Below are positions 35,056 to 47,094 of a DNA stretch of 64,000 nt, one piece after another. This DNA comes from Annona cherimola (taxonomy: Eukaryota; Streptophyta; Magnoliopsida; Magnoliales; Annonaceae): positions 84,707,221-84,771,220 of the forward strand of contig CM059973.1 of assembly GCA_030490835.1 (NCBI GenBank), given 5' to 3'. Under the pieces are notes generated by a model. The model was not told where the DNA came from. It saw only the letters and a program-made list of their open reading frames with translations, and did no database searches. A program made the position numbers and the translations under genes. The stretch's first letter is position 1; each line of letters starts with the position of its first letter.

Positions 35056-36987
35056 CTACTCAGTGCCTTGCATCGGAACCATATAATGCTGTGCCTGGGA
35101 CTGCGATAATTCAAGATGCAACATAAGTGATTTGATATTCATGTGAAACAAAGTCAAAGCTTCGTGGATAAGTACACAATCAACAAACCAAGGAATAGAA
35201 ATAGGAAAATGCATGAAAACAACCGTTGAAGTAATTAGGATATGGGAAAATCTGTCTTCCAATTTGGCTATATCAAGAGACTTATCTGCTGCAATAGATA
35301 ACTATAGATTGATCAAAGTCATCAATTCAACAAGATGACGCAAAGTGTGTTCATTAAAAAGTAATGATATTCCACAGCAGCAACTAAAAAGCAAAGTCCT
35401 GCTTCTATGAAACCCCTTTTTATATAACCCTCACCATTTTTAAAATCTTAATGATCGATGAAAAATCCGCTTCATCCATTATATTTAGCATTGTTTACAG
35501 CATCTCAAAAACCCTTTTATTTGTCTAATATCATCATGCATGAGCCTCATTTAAAATTAACGTAATAAAATGGTTTAACAATAAATATCAATTTTAAAGT
35601 TATATTTTCAACATGTATATTATCTAAAATATCATTTCTATGTAGATATTATAAAGTAATATTCTATTCTAATACATATGTAAGTAGATCTAAGCATTTT
35701 CATAATTTACATATAAATATATATTTTTCAACAAATGTAGCTCATAAACATACTTGATTGAAATAAAACTTAGTCTTTTAGATAAACAAATTATATTAAA
35801 TACAATGACTGAATTGGATTTTCCATCAAGGATTAAAATTTTAAAAATTAGAGTTACATTGCTCAACTTCTATGTAGCGAACCCCTTATTTACCATAATG
35901 GCGAATTCGTCCAAGACAGAAGTTGAGGTAGTATAGCCATATTTCTATAAAGCTGCATTTTCAAGCTTTAAACCTTTACTAGACTCTCGCAAGATGACAG
36001 TGCAAGAAGCCAGCGTTCTCCAACTATTACCAGACATTAATAGTAGCTTACTAGTCTAAGACTTTGTTTTGGAGTTGTGTCTAAAAAGCTTCTGCTGAAA
36101 AGAAATTGCGTAAATGCTTTTCATGATCGCACTTTTGAGCCCTGATTTTCCTTCAAAAATAGGGAAGAGTGTTGGTCACTGCACCACCAACCCAGATGCT
36201 TAAATGAATGTGTCATGGTGTCAGGTGTATAAGCACATAAGAGCACTTGAAAAGTGGAGCAAAACAGACCCCTAGGATGAGTTTTGGACCAAGAAAACTG
36301 AACCAAACATGTACCAGCTGAATCAAGCATTAAAATGGGCTCTTAAATGAATTTATTAGGATGAATTTGGGAGACGGAGATTTTGACATGATCAAAGATG
36401 CAATTGAAGGAACACCAGACATATACTAGAGAGAAAAGTAAATAAAATGTATCTTTTGTCCTTTTTAATTGATGCCATGATCTGCATCAAAATTGTAGCT
36501 TTGTACACACACACACACAAAAGATCCCATAACATTTGAACGGGCATAGATATCGCTAATAAGGTTACAAATGTAAATATAACATTATACTTTACATAAA
36601 TGAGAACACAAACACATTGCAAGAAATGGAGTATTGAAGTGTGTTCTAAAGTAGGCACAACTAAGTAGATGATCAAACTGGAATAATGCCATAAATTTTA
36701 AAAAAAAATTAGAAAGTGGAGTTTCCTAGAAAAGAATGTGAACTAATGACCAACATTATGAGAAGTTTCCAAAAAAAAATTAAGTCCCCCTAAGAAATGT
36801 TCTTGTGAGTCTAATCCAATCTAGATACCAACTATAAATAGGTGAGAAATTCTGTGGAATATTTATAATATCAGCCAGCGCAGAGAATATGAAAATGTGG
36901 GTGCATTCAAAAATTGAGCATCTCTTGAACATCCCGTGGATCAGAATTTGGAGGTAACACATCAGCACTTACGTTTGGGAAGAAGGT

Positions 36988-37019
<32 letters not shown>

Positions 37020-40000
37020 GAGGAAGAAGAAGAAAAAAAAAGAATTGGGAATGGAAAAAATTTTAAGAAATGAGAAAGTGATGTGACATGATAGGAGTAA
37101 TAATTAGAAATAAAGAAAAAAAAAGATAAAAACAAAAAGAGTAGTTGTATGAAAGGATGTGACAAAAATGATTTAAGTGTAGAGATAATAATAGAAAAGG
37201 TAAGACAGGTATTTAAGATGTCAAATCATATCAATATATATAAAAACAGTGTTGAAGTTTTTTTTCAACATCTTACCAAACGGAGACTAACACATAAAAC
37301 GATTTTTTTTAAAGGGTTATTCCCAAATATACCTACTATGTTTGGCTTTAATTCCAAATATACCTACTACGTTTCCAAAATCTCAAATATACTCACTACG
37401 TTTGCATTTAATCCCAAAAATGCACATTCCGTTAAAAACCATCAATTAAAATTTTTAAATACCGAAATACGCCTATTGTAAAATAATAAATGATGAAATA
37501 AATAAATAAAAAATGAAATTAAGGCACTTTAAATTTAGAATTCATGTGCAATTAATCCATTAGTGAGTTATAACATTCAATTTTTCCAATTGTCTTAAAT
37601 TTGAAGGGCATATTAGTAATTTCAAATATTCATGAACACTTTTGAGATTAGATGCAACCATAGTAAGTATATTTGGGATTTTATAAACATAGTGGATATA
37701 TTTAGAATTAAGGTCAAACGTAGTGGGTATATCTGGAAATAACCCTTTTTTTAAATGCATCTCAGTAAATAGATCCTTAGTATTAGATTACTATTTGTAG
37801 AAGATGAACAATCCAAGGAAAAGAGGCACCTGAAGCAACCAATAAAAACATGTAAAACAATGCTCAAAGAGTTGGAAGATATAAAAAGCTCAACCCAGTC
37901 ATGCTTGATAGATTAACATGTTCACCAGAAACTATTGCCTATTTCCCAGAATCATCAACTAGAAACAATCACAACAGACCAAATAATCAAAAATGCGGCA
38001 TTGAATTATATATTAAATAATCAAAACTGCTAGTATTGTTTAATATACATATATATCAGCCTAATGAATCCGGTCTATGAATGGAGCAGGGAATTTGAGA
38101 TAGCCAATTTATTTGATGATTAGCTGAACACGAGATGAGTTGGTTCATACAACCAAAATTCCTTTGGGAAGTCCAATTAAGCCAAATGCAGAAAAGGTCC
38201 AAAATCATGACTAACCATGAAAGCCAGATTGCAGAGTCATGATTCAGTGGCAAATATTCACAGTTCCAAGCACAAACCAGGAATCACTCTTTTTCTTTTT
38301 CTTTTTTTCCTTTTTTTTTTTTAAGACAACACAATGAGTTGGTGACCCATTAGCCTACACTTAGAATAGGGATAAAAGGAAATCATGCCAAAACAAAGGA
38401 AGAAAGAATAGGGATTACAGGAAAATCAACTAGGATGGAGGATGCCAACATTGACACAGTACCCAATATCAACATTTTTAAAAAATAAAAAAGGAAAAAA
38501 GTTGAGCCGATAGCCTGAGATGGTGCTGGTCATCATATGGCATCAAGCTGACGAGTTCAAATACCAGTTTGCACAATAATATTCCAATCCATAGATGTAT
38601 ACTATCCTCTTTCCAAAATATGGAAGTTAGATTTATTATATTTTTGAAACTTTACATGCCAAGATAACCAGCCGCAAATGGGGCCCCATCGATCATAAAA
38701 CTAAAATCCCACTAGTCACATGACTAAATCGTTTGTTTACAATGATACCAAAAATCATCCCAGTCAAAAGAGTTGGATGGGTCACCTTTGCTTTAAAATG
38801 TATGTATTCATGTGTAAATTATAAAAAATGTTTAAATCCATTTTACATTGATCTTGCACCACTTTCTGATGGGACCACATACATCTGGTTTGGATGAAAC
38901 ATTGAAAATTTATGTACTACTGAAGATAAATGATTTTAAACACAATTAGTTGGATGGATTTTTTATTTTATCATCAATGCAGGACTCATTTGCAGCTGGC
39001 TGCACCCCAAGCATTTCCCTATATATATGAAGACAAATAAGTTCAAAATAATTTTGGGACATTTTGCGATTGTTTGAGAATAAATAAGGAAAAAAAATGC
39101 TTAAGCTCCTGTTAAGAAAAGCAAAACCTTCCTGTTAGAAAAAACTCAAAACTATTAAAAGCCAAAACAATAATAAAAAGCTACAAAATGAAAGAGATGA
39201 TCTGCTATAAGTAGAATCCTCGTACTCCCAATTACAACAAATCAACAACCAGAAATTTTCCAAACTAGTTAGAAATATCAAATTGTGGTAATTGGTTGGG
39301 TCTACTGGGTGGGGATCATAACAGAGATGGTACTCCAATCCCAACCCCAAAGTTTGTTCAACTAATTCAATATCTCAATTCTGCTTACTCTATATCTGAT
39401 AGGCCAACCCAAACACCACATACCAATAGTAATTAGAAGATTTATTCATTTTGAACAAAAATGCATCATGCACAATTTCCAAAGTGATAAGTGGAAGAGA
39501 TTAAGAACGAAAGTGTCAAATATAGGGTCAATTCCAAATATAATTACAATTTATACTCATATTTACATATATGACCACACATTTATAAAAATGGCATAGA
39601 TGACTACATATTTTACTCCTATTTCTAAATATGACAACATTGTTAAGACTGACATTAAAAGTCATTCAAAGTTACAAAATTACCACTAGTAGAAGTAAAA
39701 AGAAGCTGCTTTAATTTAATGTCATAAAATATTCAACAAAATGATATAAAAAAACACAAAACAAAAGCAAACTCAATCAATCCTCTGCGTGTGCACTACC
39801 CCTTTTAAAAGAAATGATATAAGTTGTTCACAACTGGGATGGTATGAAAATGGAATGAGAATGAAATGGAGATGGGATGAGGATTTGGTATAGAAGTGTA
39901 TTGGGAATAGAAAAGATGTATTGCAAATGAAAAAAGTAAGTTGTTACCATTTAAGAATGAGAAAAGTGTTTTTGCAAAATGGGATCCATTCCAAGATCAT

Positions 40001-43000
40001 CCCATCCCAGCCATGAACACGCTTAACAAAATCTAACAGCGTTGTCATATTTGCAATTAGGAGTAAAATATGTCATCACCTATGCTGTTTTTATAAATGT
40101 GTGGTCATATCTATACAGGATTTTTGCATATATGCTTCCCAAGTTTAATTAATATTGCATCTGTATTCCTAAGATAATCGAAATTGCAAATATGCCCACA
40201 AAGTTTGCATAAATTGCAAACATATCTATTCCATTAGGATACTGTTAGATTTTTTTATAAATGACAAAAAAAAACCTTTAAGCCAGTTGATACATTTGCA
40301 ACATTCGCAAATATCGTACACATATTGGCTATTTCATTATTTTATATACTTTTATATATGTCGTTATTTTATATCTTTTTGCAAATATGTTTACAATATT
40401 TGCAAAAATTGCAAGTGTTTCTCTTGGCTTTACATATATTATTATTATTTTATGAAAAATTCTAATGGCATCCTAACAGAAGAACACAATTGCAATTTTA
40501 TGCAAACCTTGTAAGCATATTTGCAATTTTTACAAAATTAGAGACACAAATGCAACATTGGTCAAACCTTGTAAGTATATTTGTAAAAATCCCTATGTGT
40601 AAACATGAAGTACAAGCTATGGTAATACTTGGAATTAACCTGTCAAATATATTATGCCCATTTGATGTGCTCATTAAAGCTTAAGGATTCATCTTTCAAA
40701 GTATACTTCTAAATTTGAGCAAGTAAATAACACAAATAAAGTATAATAATAATAAAAAGATTTTATAACTTATGAAGATGTGCATGGAAAAGGAAGGTTT
40801 GTCATTTTAATAAAAATATTTTATAACTTACGAAGATGTGCATGAAAAAGGAAGGTTTGTCATTTTCTTTGACCACATGTCAAGTTCACAACCAGACAAC
40901 AAAGAAATAGGCCTTGAAATGTGGACTAGCAATCAGAGACAAGATGATCAACCATTTAGCTGTATATGGTACACTAGTGCCTTGGACATAGTTAACTAGG
41001 AAGGGATCGTGAAGATGACCTCACTTGATCAATCGTCATGATAAATGGCAACTTAAGTGCCATTCAATGGTCTCAACCACAAACCAACCAAACCGTAAAG
41101 TCTTTAGGACGTGTTGATTATAAAAATTGATTCTAACCAAACATGCAGATAGGACAGGCCATATCAACAAGAAAGACTGTAAATGAAGCACACTGCAATA
41201 AACAAATAGGTTTATCTTCACAGTATCTCCTGCACATAATTCGAATTAAAGCATATTTGAATCATTGAATTCGACATAAAAGACGAGAACCAAAAACCAA
41301 AAGGCTTTGGACCGAAGGGCGTAAATAAGGTCGGTGTTAACCCAAACATGACCAACACAACTCCAAGATAAGTAGGTTTGACCGTCGGACTTCTTAGAAC
41401 TTTGGCTTTAAAAATACGTTTCAACCTGACCCAATTTGGAAAATGGCATTAGGGGTGGGGCCCCGAGTTAAACCGACCCGAATTGCATTTTTATTACAAT
41501 AAATATATTATATATTTAATATGCATTTTACTAATTGTTAAACAATAAAAAAATTATTTATATGTCGAAAATAAATAATTGAAATTATATTGAATGTACA
41601 CCCATTTATTAACCCAATTTCTAACCTAAACTGACCCAATTTTTATAGGATTTACATAGGGCTGGGAGTTTAAAATTAGGATTAGAGTTTATAGTCGGGC
41701 AAAATTTTTATAAATAGAGTTAGGGTTGAAAAGACCTCAAGTCAAGTCAACCCAACCCGACTAACAACCCCATTTGGACTCATTGAAAGATGTCATCAAA
41801 GCGCACCAGAACTAATGGCATGTTTGGCAATGCAATAGGAGTCACCATTGGCACTTCCATGAGTAATGGATACCATTTGGATACCATTAAGGAAGCACTT
41901 CGCTCCTAAAATTATATTAAAGTAACCCTCAAATGAACTTTTGTGGAAATCTACCATAGAAAATTTCCTCCTAATGAGCTACATGGTAGAGAAATCTCTA
42001 GGCATGGAAACTTGGCCAAACAAGCCCTTAGAGTTGAAGCTAATATTGTACGCAAGCATGCAAACTTCAAAAAGTTGTCACGCTTACCTGAGAATGCATA
42101 TAACTCACACCTTGTGCATAAGAACCCTGAAAGAAAAAATTGTTTACCAGGATCAGTACATTTAAGATAAGATATGTGCAGCATATCACATTTATAACAG
42201 AAGCGTAGGTGTAAATAGAACAAACATTCAACAATTCTACAAATCAGTGAAGTTCACCTGATTGTTAGCACCTGCCTGAATGCCTGCATCTTTCTTCCCA
42301 GACCCATCACCAGCCTTAGTGGGTCCTTTAGTATCCCCCTATCAAGAGTTAAATTAAAAAGAACATAACAGCAAAGAATGAAATGAGCAACTGGCATAAT
42401 ACACAGCCAAGGAAAAACAGGTATATGAACTTTCATTACCTCAAGCTGCAACAGCGCAGATTCATCCCCATGAAATCAATATATGAAAAAACAGGACAGC
42501 ATCAGTGAAATCAGTAAAAAGTTCCCATTAAAATTATAATGCGGAAAAAAAAAATTAACTTGAAAGTGCACACAACAATCAGAGATTGCTTCCCATGAAA
42601 AAACTACCAATAAAAAGTAACCTACTATCAGTACAACTTTTTCTAACACAGAATTTTACCAAATCAACAGGCTTCAAATGAACTGTTTATCTTCCAAATT
42701 CATATTTCAATTTTAAATTACCAGAAAGCAGAACACTCGTGAGCAAAAGATCCTCAGATCCTATCCATGACAGTAAACAGGAAACAAATGAGTTAAATAG
42801 AATAAAAGGTATGTGTCCACCTGATACATCTGATTGGATGTTGCAGGTTCAGAAACCTATTGATTTCATATGCCGATTTGCACTAGAGGCCTGTTTGGCC
42901 CTGTAGTAAAATACTGCTGGGCTGGGCTCTGCACTAAGTGGGAAGCTTTGATTTTTGTGGGGCTTTTCCAGCAAAAGATTCTTGCGAAAGTTGAAAGCAG

Positions 43001-43298
43001 AGCCAACTGCTCTGCTTAAAGCAGATGTCAACAGGGCCAAATAGGCTTACTGAAAACTGGACCAAATCTAGCGCAGTGCTTGTATTTTTGACAATTGTCG
43101 ATGGGAGTTGTCTTTTTAGGAGTGTTTCATTAGTTGATTGTTTGTCAACAAATACTTTTTATAGCCATGTTGGTGACCGGTATAGGCCGGTACAGGGTCA
43201 TATATGGTTGCAGATCAATGAACCATTTAGCACCCGTTTCAGTCAAATCATAATCCAGGTATTCGTAGGAATAGCAGGATTATGACAAGCTTGAATTG

Positions 43299-43343
<45 letters not shown>

Positions 43344-44192
43344 CCACACCCACCCACCCACCACCAACCAAAAGAAGTAATTGAATCGACCTATTTGCCC
43401 ATAGTAAAATCCATGGGGTAATGAAGAAAAGTAAAAATATTAAAGAAAAAGAAGTTTCCTATATGTTTGCAAGGATCGATGAACCATTTAGAAAAGAAGT
43501 TTCCTATACGTTTGCAAGGATCGATGAACTGGTACTCTCTCTCTCTCTCTCTCTCTCTCTAAATTCGCAAAAAAAAAACTATCTTGCTACCATCTGGAAG
43601 CTTGATCTACTGAAATTGATCAGTCTTCCATCACCGACCAAAAGAAGTAATTGAGTCGAATTATTTGCTCGTAGTAAAGTCCAAGGGGTACTTCGGAAAA
43701 CTAAAAATATTACAGAAAAAGAAGCTACCTCTCTGTACTTGCTCAAGTAAAGCTTGAGCGGCTCGATGTACTCCTCAAAACCTAAGGTTGCCATCGCCCA
43801 CAACAAATCATCGCCATTGATCGTCTTCCTTTTCTCCCTCTGGCACTTATCGCTAGCTCTGCCTCACCAGAAGAAAATCAAACTTGTAGAAAATCCAAAC
43901 ACGAAAATAACATGAGAGAAAGAGAGAAGATCAAAATCCCAAAAAAGAAGAACGCCCGCATGGGTTCCTACTCGCTGGTGATGAAGCTGATGAACTCGGA
44001 GACGCACTCCTGGACAGTCTCTTTGGCGTCCTTTGAGATCTTCCCATTGTCAGGGACTGCCTTCTTCATGATCCTGCTTATGTTCGCAATTGGCAGAAAC
44101 CGGTCCTGCTCCCTGACGTTCGATCGGGGGCTCTGATCGCCGCCTCCGCTGTCGTGGCTCCCGCCTCCGGGGCTCGTCGGTCCTTCCGCCAT
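35056..44192 (-). CDS. NF-Y transcription factor subunit B (NF-YB8/10-like)
   Basis: Histone-fold subunit that pairs with NF-YC and, with NF-YA, binds CCAAT boxes in the nucleus. Minus-strand exons: 44192-43972, 43858-43729, 42445-42440 (6 nt), 42338-42258, 42126-42088, 35100-35056. Total 522 nt = 173 aa, all GT..AG and in frame. The N-terminus is Gly/Ser-rich. The histone fold runs from [20 protein letters not shown] to [20 protein letters not shown], about residues 24-115. SKDAKE has Lys where LEC1-type proteins have Asp, so it is a non-LEC1 NF-YB. The tail LEGDTKG...[13 protein letters not shown] matches the NF-YB8/10 end. ATG at 44192 (MAEGPTS) is chosen; an upstream in-frame Met at 44213 (MDWSRRE) also exists. 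The last intron is about 7.0 kb and filled with transposons. Confidence 0.93.
35413..35860 (+). repeat. dispersed repeat (copy in NF-YB intron 5)
   Basis: Long match to 62960-63375 in direct orientation and to 28680-29100 inverted. Shared: TTATATTTAGCATTRTTTA, TTTTATTTGTCTAATATYA, TTTTTCAACAAAWT. No TIRs or coding sequence recognised, so class unassigned. Confidence 0.65.
36968..37285. mobile_element. Tourist-like MITE, degenerate
   Basis: Starts ACGTTTGGGAAG after TT, ends CTTACCAAACGGAG. Internal GTGATGTGACATGATAGGAG and GTAGTTGTATGAAAGG match the family. Contains a long A-rich tract (36992-37020). Confidence 0.55.
37314..37745. mobile_element. MULE-type MITE, 432 bp
   Basis: About 120-bp inverted arms: left GGGTTATTCCCAAATATACC, right (reverse complement) GGGTTATTTCCAGATATACC. 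Flanked by TTTTTTTAAA at 37304-37313 and 37746-37755, a 9-10 bp duplication consistent with MULE insertion. Each arm contains repeats of TACTACGTTT-type sequence. In NF-YB intron 5. Confidence 0.8.
38500..38610 (+). mobile_element. SINE-like fragment
   Basis: A-box-like GATAGCCTGAGATGGTG and B-box-like GAGTTCAAATACC about 60 bp apart, preceded by an A-rich stretch. Confidence 0.4.
39525..40640. mobile_element. MULE-type MITE carrying a nested MITE
   Basis: Outer ends GGGTCAATTCC and GGAATTAACC. Both flanks read TGTCAAATATA (39514-39524 and 40641-40651), an apparent 11-bp direct repeat consistent with a 9-11 bp duplication. Inverted arms share ATGACCACACATTTATAAAA and ACATATTTTACTCCTA. The right arm is interrupted by another inverted-repeat element at about 40120-40594; removing it restores the arm. 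Confidence 0.75.
40120..40594. mobile_element. nested MITE with ~130-bp inverted arms
   Basis: Left end GGATTTTTGCATATATGC; right end (reverse complement) GGATTTTTACAAATATAC. Matching inner parts include AATTGCAAATATGCYYACAA and GTTAGGATRC. Inserted in the right arm of the 39525-40640 element. The flanks CTATACA and CTATGTG may be a worn duplication. Confidence 0.72.
40761..40866 (+). repeat. tandem duplication, ~57 bp
   Basis: TTTTATAACTTAYGAAGATG begins at 40761 and 40818. Two near-identical copies. Confidence 0.88.
41451..41771. mobile_element. hAT-like degenerate element
   Basis: Left end AGGGGTGGGGCCCC, right end CAACCCC, with GACCCG/CCCGAC and AACCCAACC blocks near the ends as in the other hAT-like copies. 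No target duplication found. Confidence 0.4.
42440..42445 (-). other. 6-nt microexon of NF-YB
   Basis: On the minus strand, GTTGCAG / CTTGAG / GTAATG: a perfect acceptor, two codons (Leu-Glu), a perfect donor. Including it gives KYRE-LE-GDTKG, matching the YREMEGDTKG spacing recalled for Arabidopsis NF-YB8. Skipping it keeps frame but removes two conserved residues at the end of the histone fold. Confidence 0.85.
42888..43046. mobile_element. small Tourist-like MITE, 159 bp
   Basis: Left end GGCCTGTTTGGCCCTGT; right end (reverse complement) GCCTATTTGGCCCTGT. Interior has complementary arms (AGCAGAGCC / GGCTCTGC). In NF-YB intron 2. Confidence 0.65.
43300..43365. repeat. (CT)n-(CA)n microsatellite
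   Basis: CT run followed by CA and CCCA repeats in NF-YB intron 2. A second CT run lies at about 43533-43560. Confidence 0.92.
43369..43730. repeat. local duplication beside NF-YB exon 2
   Basis: About 90 bp (AAAAGAAGTAATTGARTCGA through TTAMAGAAAAAGAAG) occur at 43369 and again at about 43640, ending at the exon-2 donor. Between them a 45-bp unit (GAAGTTTCCTATAYGTTTGC) is also doubled (43451, 43496). Confidence 0.75.
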
Positions 44193-45849
44193 TTCCCTCC
44201 TACTCCAATCCAATCACGCACTGTCAAAAACCCTAGATCCTCCTGCATCCCTCCGCAGCCGTATGAAAAGCCCGGCCCCGCCATGGCCTCAGAGCGGAGA
44301 ATCAAAGGCGAAGGAATCGAGAGCAATAGGGGGCCAAAAAAACAAACAAACAATAAGAAGAAGCTAACCTCGTATTTGTATTTGGCGCGCTGGGAGCGAG
44401 TGTCGGGTTTTTTTCTCGCTTTTTTTTTTTTTTTTCCCCCTCCTGAAACAAGAAGATCGGACGCTGGAGAAGAGAGGAAAAAGGAGACGACTGAGATGAG
44501 AGATTCGGAGGGTGGGCTGCCTTATCCGCACCGTCCGTTTCCTTCCCGGGGGCTAAAACACAGCCACTTCCTTTCTCTCTCCTTTTACTTCCACTGCTGC
44601 TTTGGCAACTTCCTCAAAACCGCTGCCAAATGCCGTCCATCCATGTGCGCGGGGCTGCTTGGACGGATGGACCTGGAGGACCATTCGCACGTGCCACGCG
44701 TGTAAACCTGGTCCACAATCGTGACATCTGTCGCCAAGCTTTCTTTGGTGGGGCCTGACCTGGATAAAAAGATCAAATAAAACTCAAATTTTATGATTTA
44801 AGCAATCTTAATTTATATATTAATGTGACCGGGTTGGTCTACTACTGAACGCAGATTTCTTCTTATGGTCTTTGCGAGACCATATTTGCAGCTTGATCCA
44901 ACAGGGCGTGCAGCCCCGCGTTGAAAAAGGTTGCCCGGCCGGTCTTTACCGGCTGGGTGGCTGTGGAAGGATGCGGCTGCTTTGCCGGCGTAGGACGAAG
45001 CCGTCACGGCGCTGCACCTCCACGTGTGACACGGCAGATAACTTATTGGAAGACGTCTGTAATTTGAGAACGGTGTATTAGGGTCCGTTTGGGACGTCTG
45101 CGGAATGAGACAGATATGAGGAGGGTAAACTGGTAACGTGAGAACGAGGGAATTATTTGATATGATAAAATTATTCAAAATACATAATAAAATGATTAAA
45201 ATATATATGTAGAATGAAAGAGAAGTAAGATAATCGGATATTGAATGCATTTTTTTCTTTTTCTTTTCATTTTACTCTAAGCAAATCCTCTAAAAGTCAA
45301 AACATGCGTCACTAAGAGGGCAACTTGAGTTTGAGTGTGTAAAGGTGTGAAGAACGGAAGGTGCGGAGTTTGAAGTCAGGGAAGAATACTTATTTTATTT
45401 ACCGTTCCTTGTGCTCCATGTCCACGAGGTGGCAAAATTAAACAAATAAAAACAGAAGTTTTAAAATATTTTAAAGAATCTAAGATTATTAAATGACATG
45501 TATATTTTTATTTCCAAACACTTTTTTAATTCTCAACACATCTTTTTTACTTTCTAATGTAATTTTTTACATTTCCAACACTTCTTGCCGTGCGCGTCAT
45601 TATATTTTCGTTATATTTGTTCATGCCCAACGATTATTATGGGAATATCTATATAGATAATATACATTTGGCTCAACAGTCTTCTTACAAAAATTTCAAA
45701 AATAATAATAAATGCTATTTTGGACTAGTATAAGACCTGATATAGCGCTCTCTTAAACTAGCTTAAGAAAATCACAACACTTTCTTTATCCTTTTTAAAC
45801 TTCCTGAATCCTTTCAAATAGGCCCTGGGTAGTATTTTAAAGATGTTTA
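44193..45849. other. NF-YB upstream region and spacer
   Basis: GC-richer near 44200-44700 and 44880-45020, probably the NF-YB leader and promoter. A Tourist-style GGGTCCGTTTGGGA start follows TTA at about 45081, but no matching right end was found. No second gene recognised. Confidence 0.4.
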
Positions 45850-46107
45850 AGGTGTGTTTGGAAAGTAATAAAAAATTTTAATGAAAAAATTTTAATATAA
45901 AAATCTTTAAACCGAAAAAAATAATGCAATATGATGGGGTACTAATAATGAGCAAAAAGAATGAAATTAAAATAAACATATTAGTTGTATTGTGAGGAAA
46001 TTGTATAAAAATAATTGAAAATATTAATTATACAGAGAAATGTTCAGAAAGATTAAAAATAAGATAACTATGAAAATTGAAATTTTTTATGTTAAACAAA
46101 CATGCCT
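45850..46107. mobile_element. Tourist-like MITE, 258 bp
   Basis: Left AGGTGTGTTTGGAAAG, right CAAACATGCCT, flanked by TTA on both sides (45847-45849; 46108-46110). Interior follows the family pattern. TTA duplication plus these TIRs fits PIF/Harbinger-type MITEs. Confidence 0.78.
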
Positions 46108-46564
46108 TTAATTAATAATATATTTATCATATCCCGATGAATACAATAACAAATTAACACAATTTTCCATATGATTACTTTGTTTTTCAAATCATTTATG
46201 CATGTTCTTTCATACAACCACACTTTACTCGCATTTATTACCCTTATTTTATCACATCAATCTTACATATTTTATTGACTTTATGTTACAATAACCTTTC
46301 TGCACTACTAACATGTTGTTTGATTTATATAACAACTTAATTATTTAATTATCATATTTTTAATTATTATTTTCATATATTTTATACTAATATACGCAAA
46401 ATATATAATAATTTACAAAATGATCAGGTAATTTTTCATATGTTGTTAAAATCAAATTTTATGCGTTATAAGTTTAATTTAAAAATCATTTTCATTATAT
46501 CCAAAATAAAGAATTACAGTCTATCAATTTATCAATAGCAGTTTTGTAACTTCAAAATTCAAAG

Positions 46565-46690
46565 GGCATGTCAACCTGGCCTTGGGCCACCAAGGCATGT
46601 ATGCCTAACGATAGAGGTTCGACCTTTATGTCTGCCATGACGCATTGCCTTTTGCCTCCATGTGATATCAAAATTTTTTTTTTTTGCAAG
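46565..46690 (+). mobile_element. SINE-like fragment
   Basis: tRNA-like head with GAGGTTCGACCT as B box near 46615 and a T-rich end at about 46674-46685. Class uncertain. Confidence 0.4.
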
Positions 46691-46885
46691 ATGCTTAATA
46701 AAAAGAAAGTATATAAAATAAGAATGAGAAAGGAATTGCTAATAGTTATTTAAAATATATCATTTAATATACAAGTGAACAACTTTTTTTTAATATAATA
46801 TATTCAAATAAAAATTATACTTTTAAAATCTTTTTAATTTTTACTTGTTGTATGTATAATACGAACATCATATATTATAAATTAA

Positions 46886-47094
46886 GGATGTGTTTTTTGG
46901 AGGAGAATGAAAATGCAAAAGTCAATGCTTAACTACTGTAGTTTTTCATTTTAATCTTTTGTATTTCGATTATTTTATTATACTTTTCATGCAACTATTA
47001 ACTTACTTATTTTTTCGTTATTCTCACTTTATCCTTAACAATTCCAATCTATTCCTCGATTCCCGTTCGCATTCTCTTCGTCCTCAGCAGACCC
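46886..47094. mobile_element. Tourist-type MITE, second subfamily
   Basis: Left GGATGTGTTTTTTGGAG, right end (reverse complement) GGGTCTGCTGAGG, flanked by TAA on both sides. Termini diverged. Confidence 0.5.

Noticed and set aside
44154..44705. 183-codon plus-strand frame over the NF-YB leader
   Set aside because: Antisense to NF-YB exon 1 and its GC-rich upstream region; no protein similarity.
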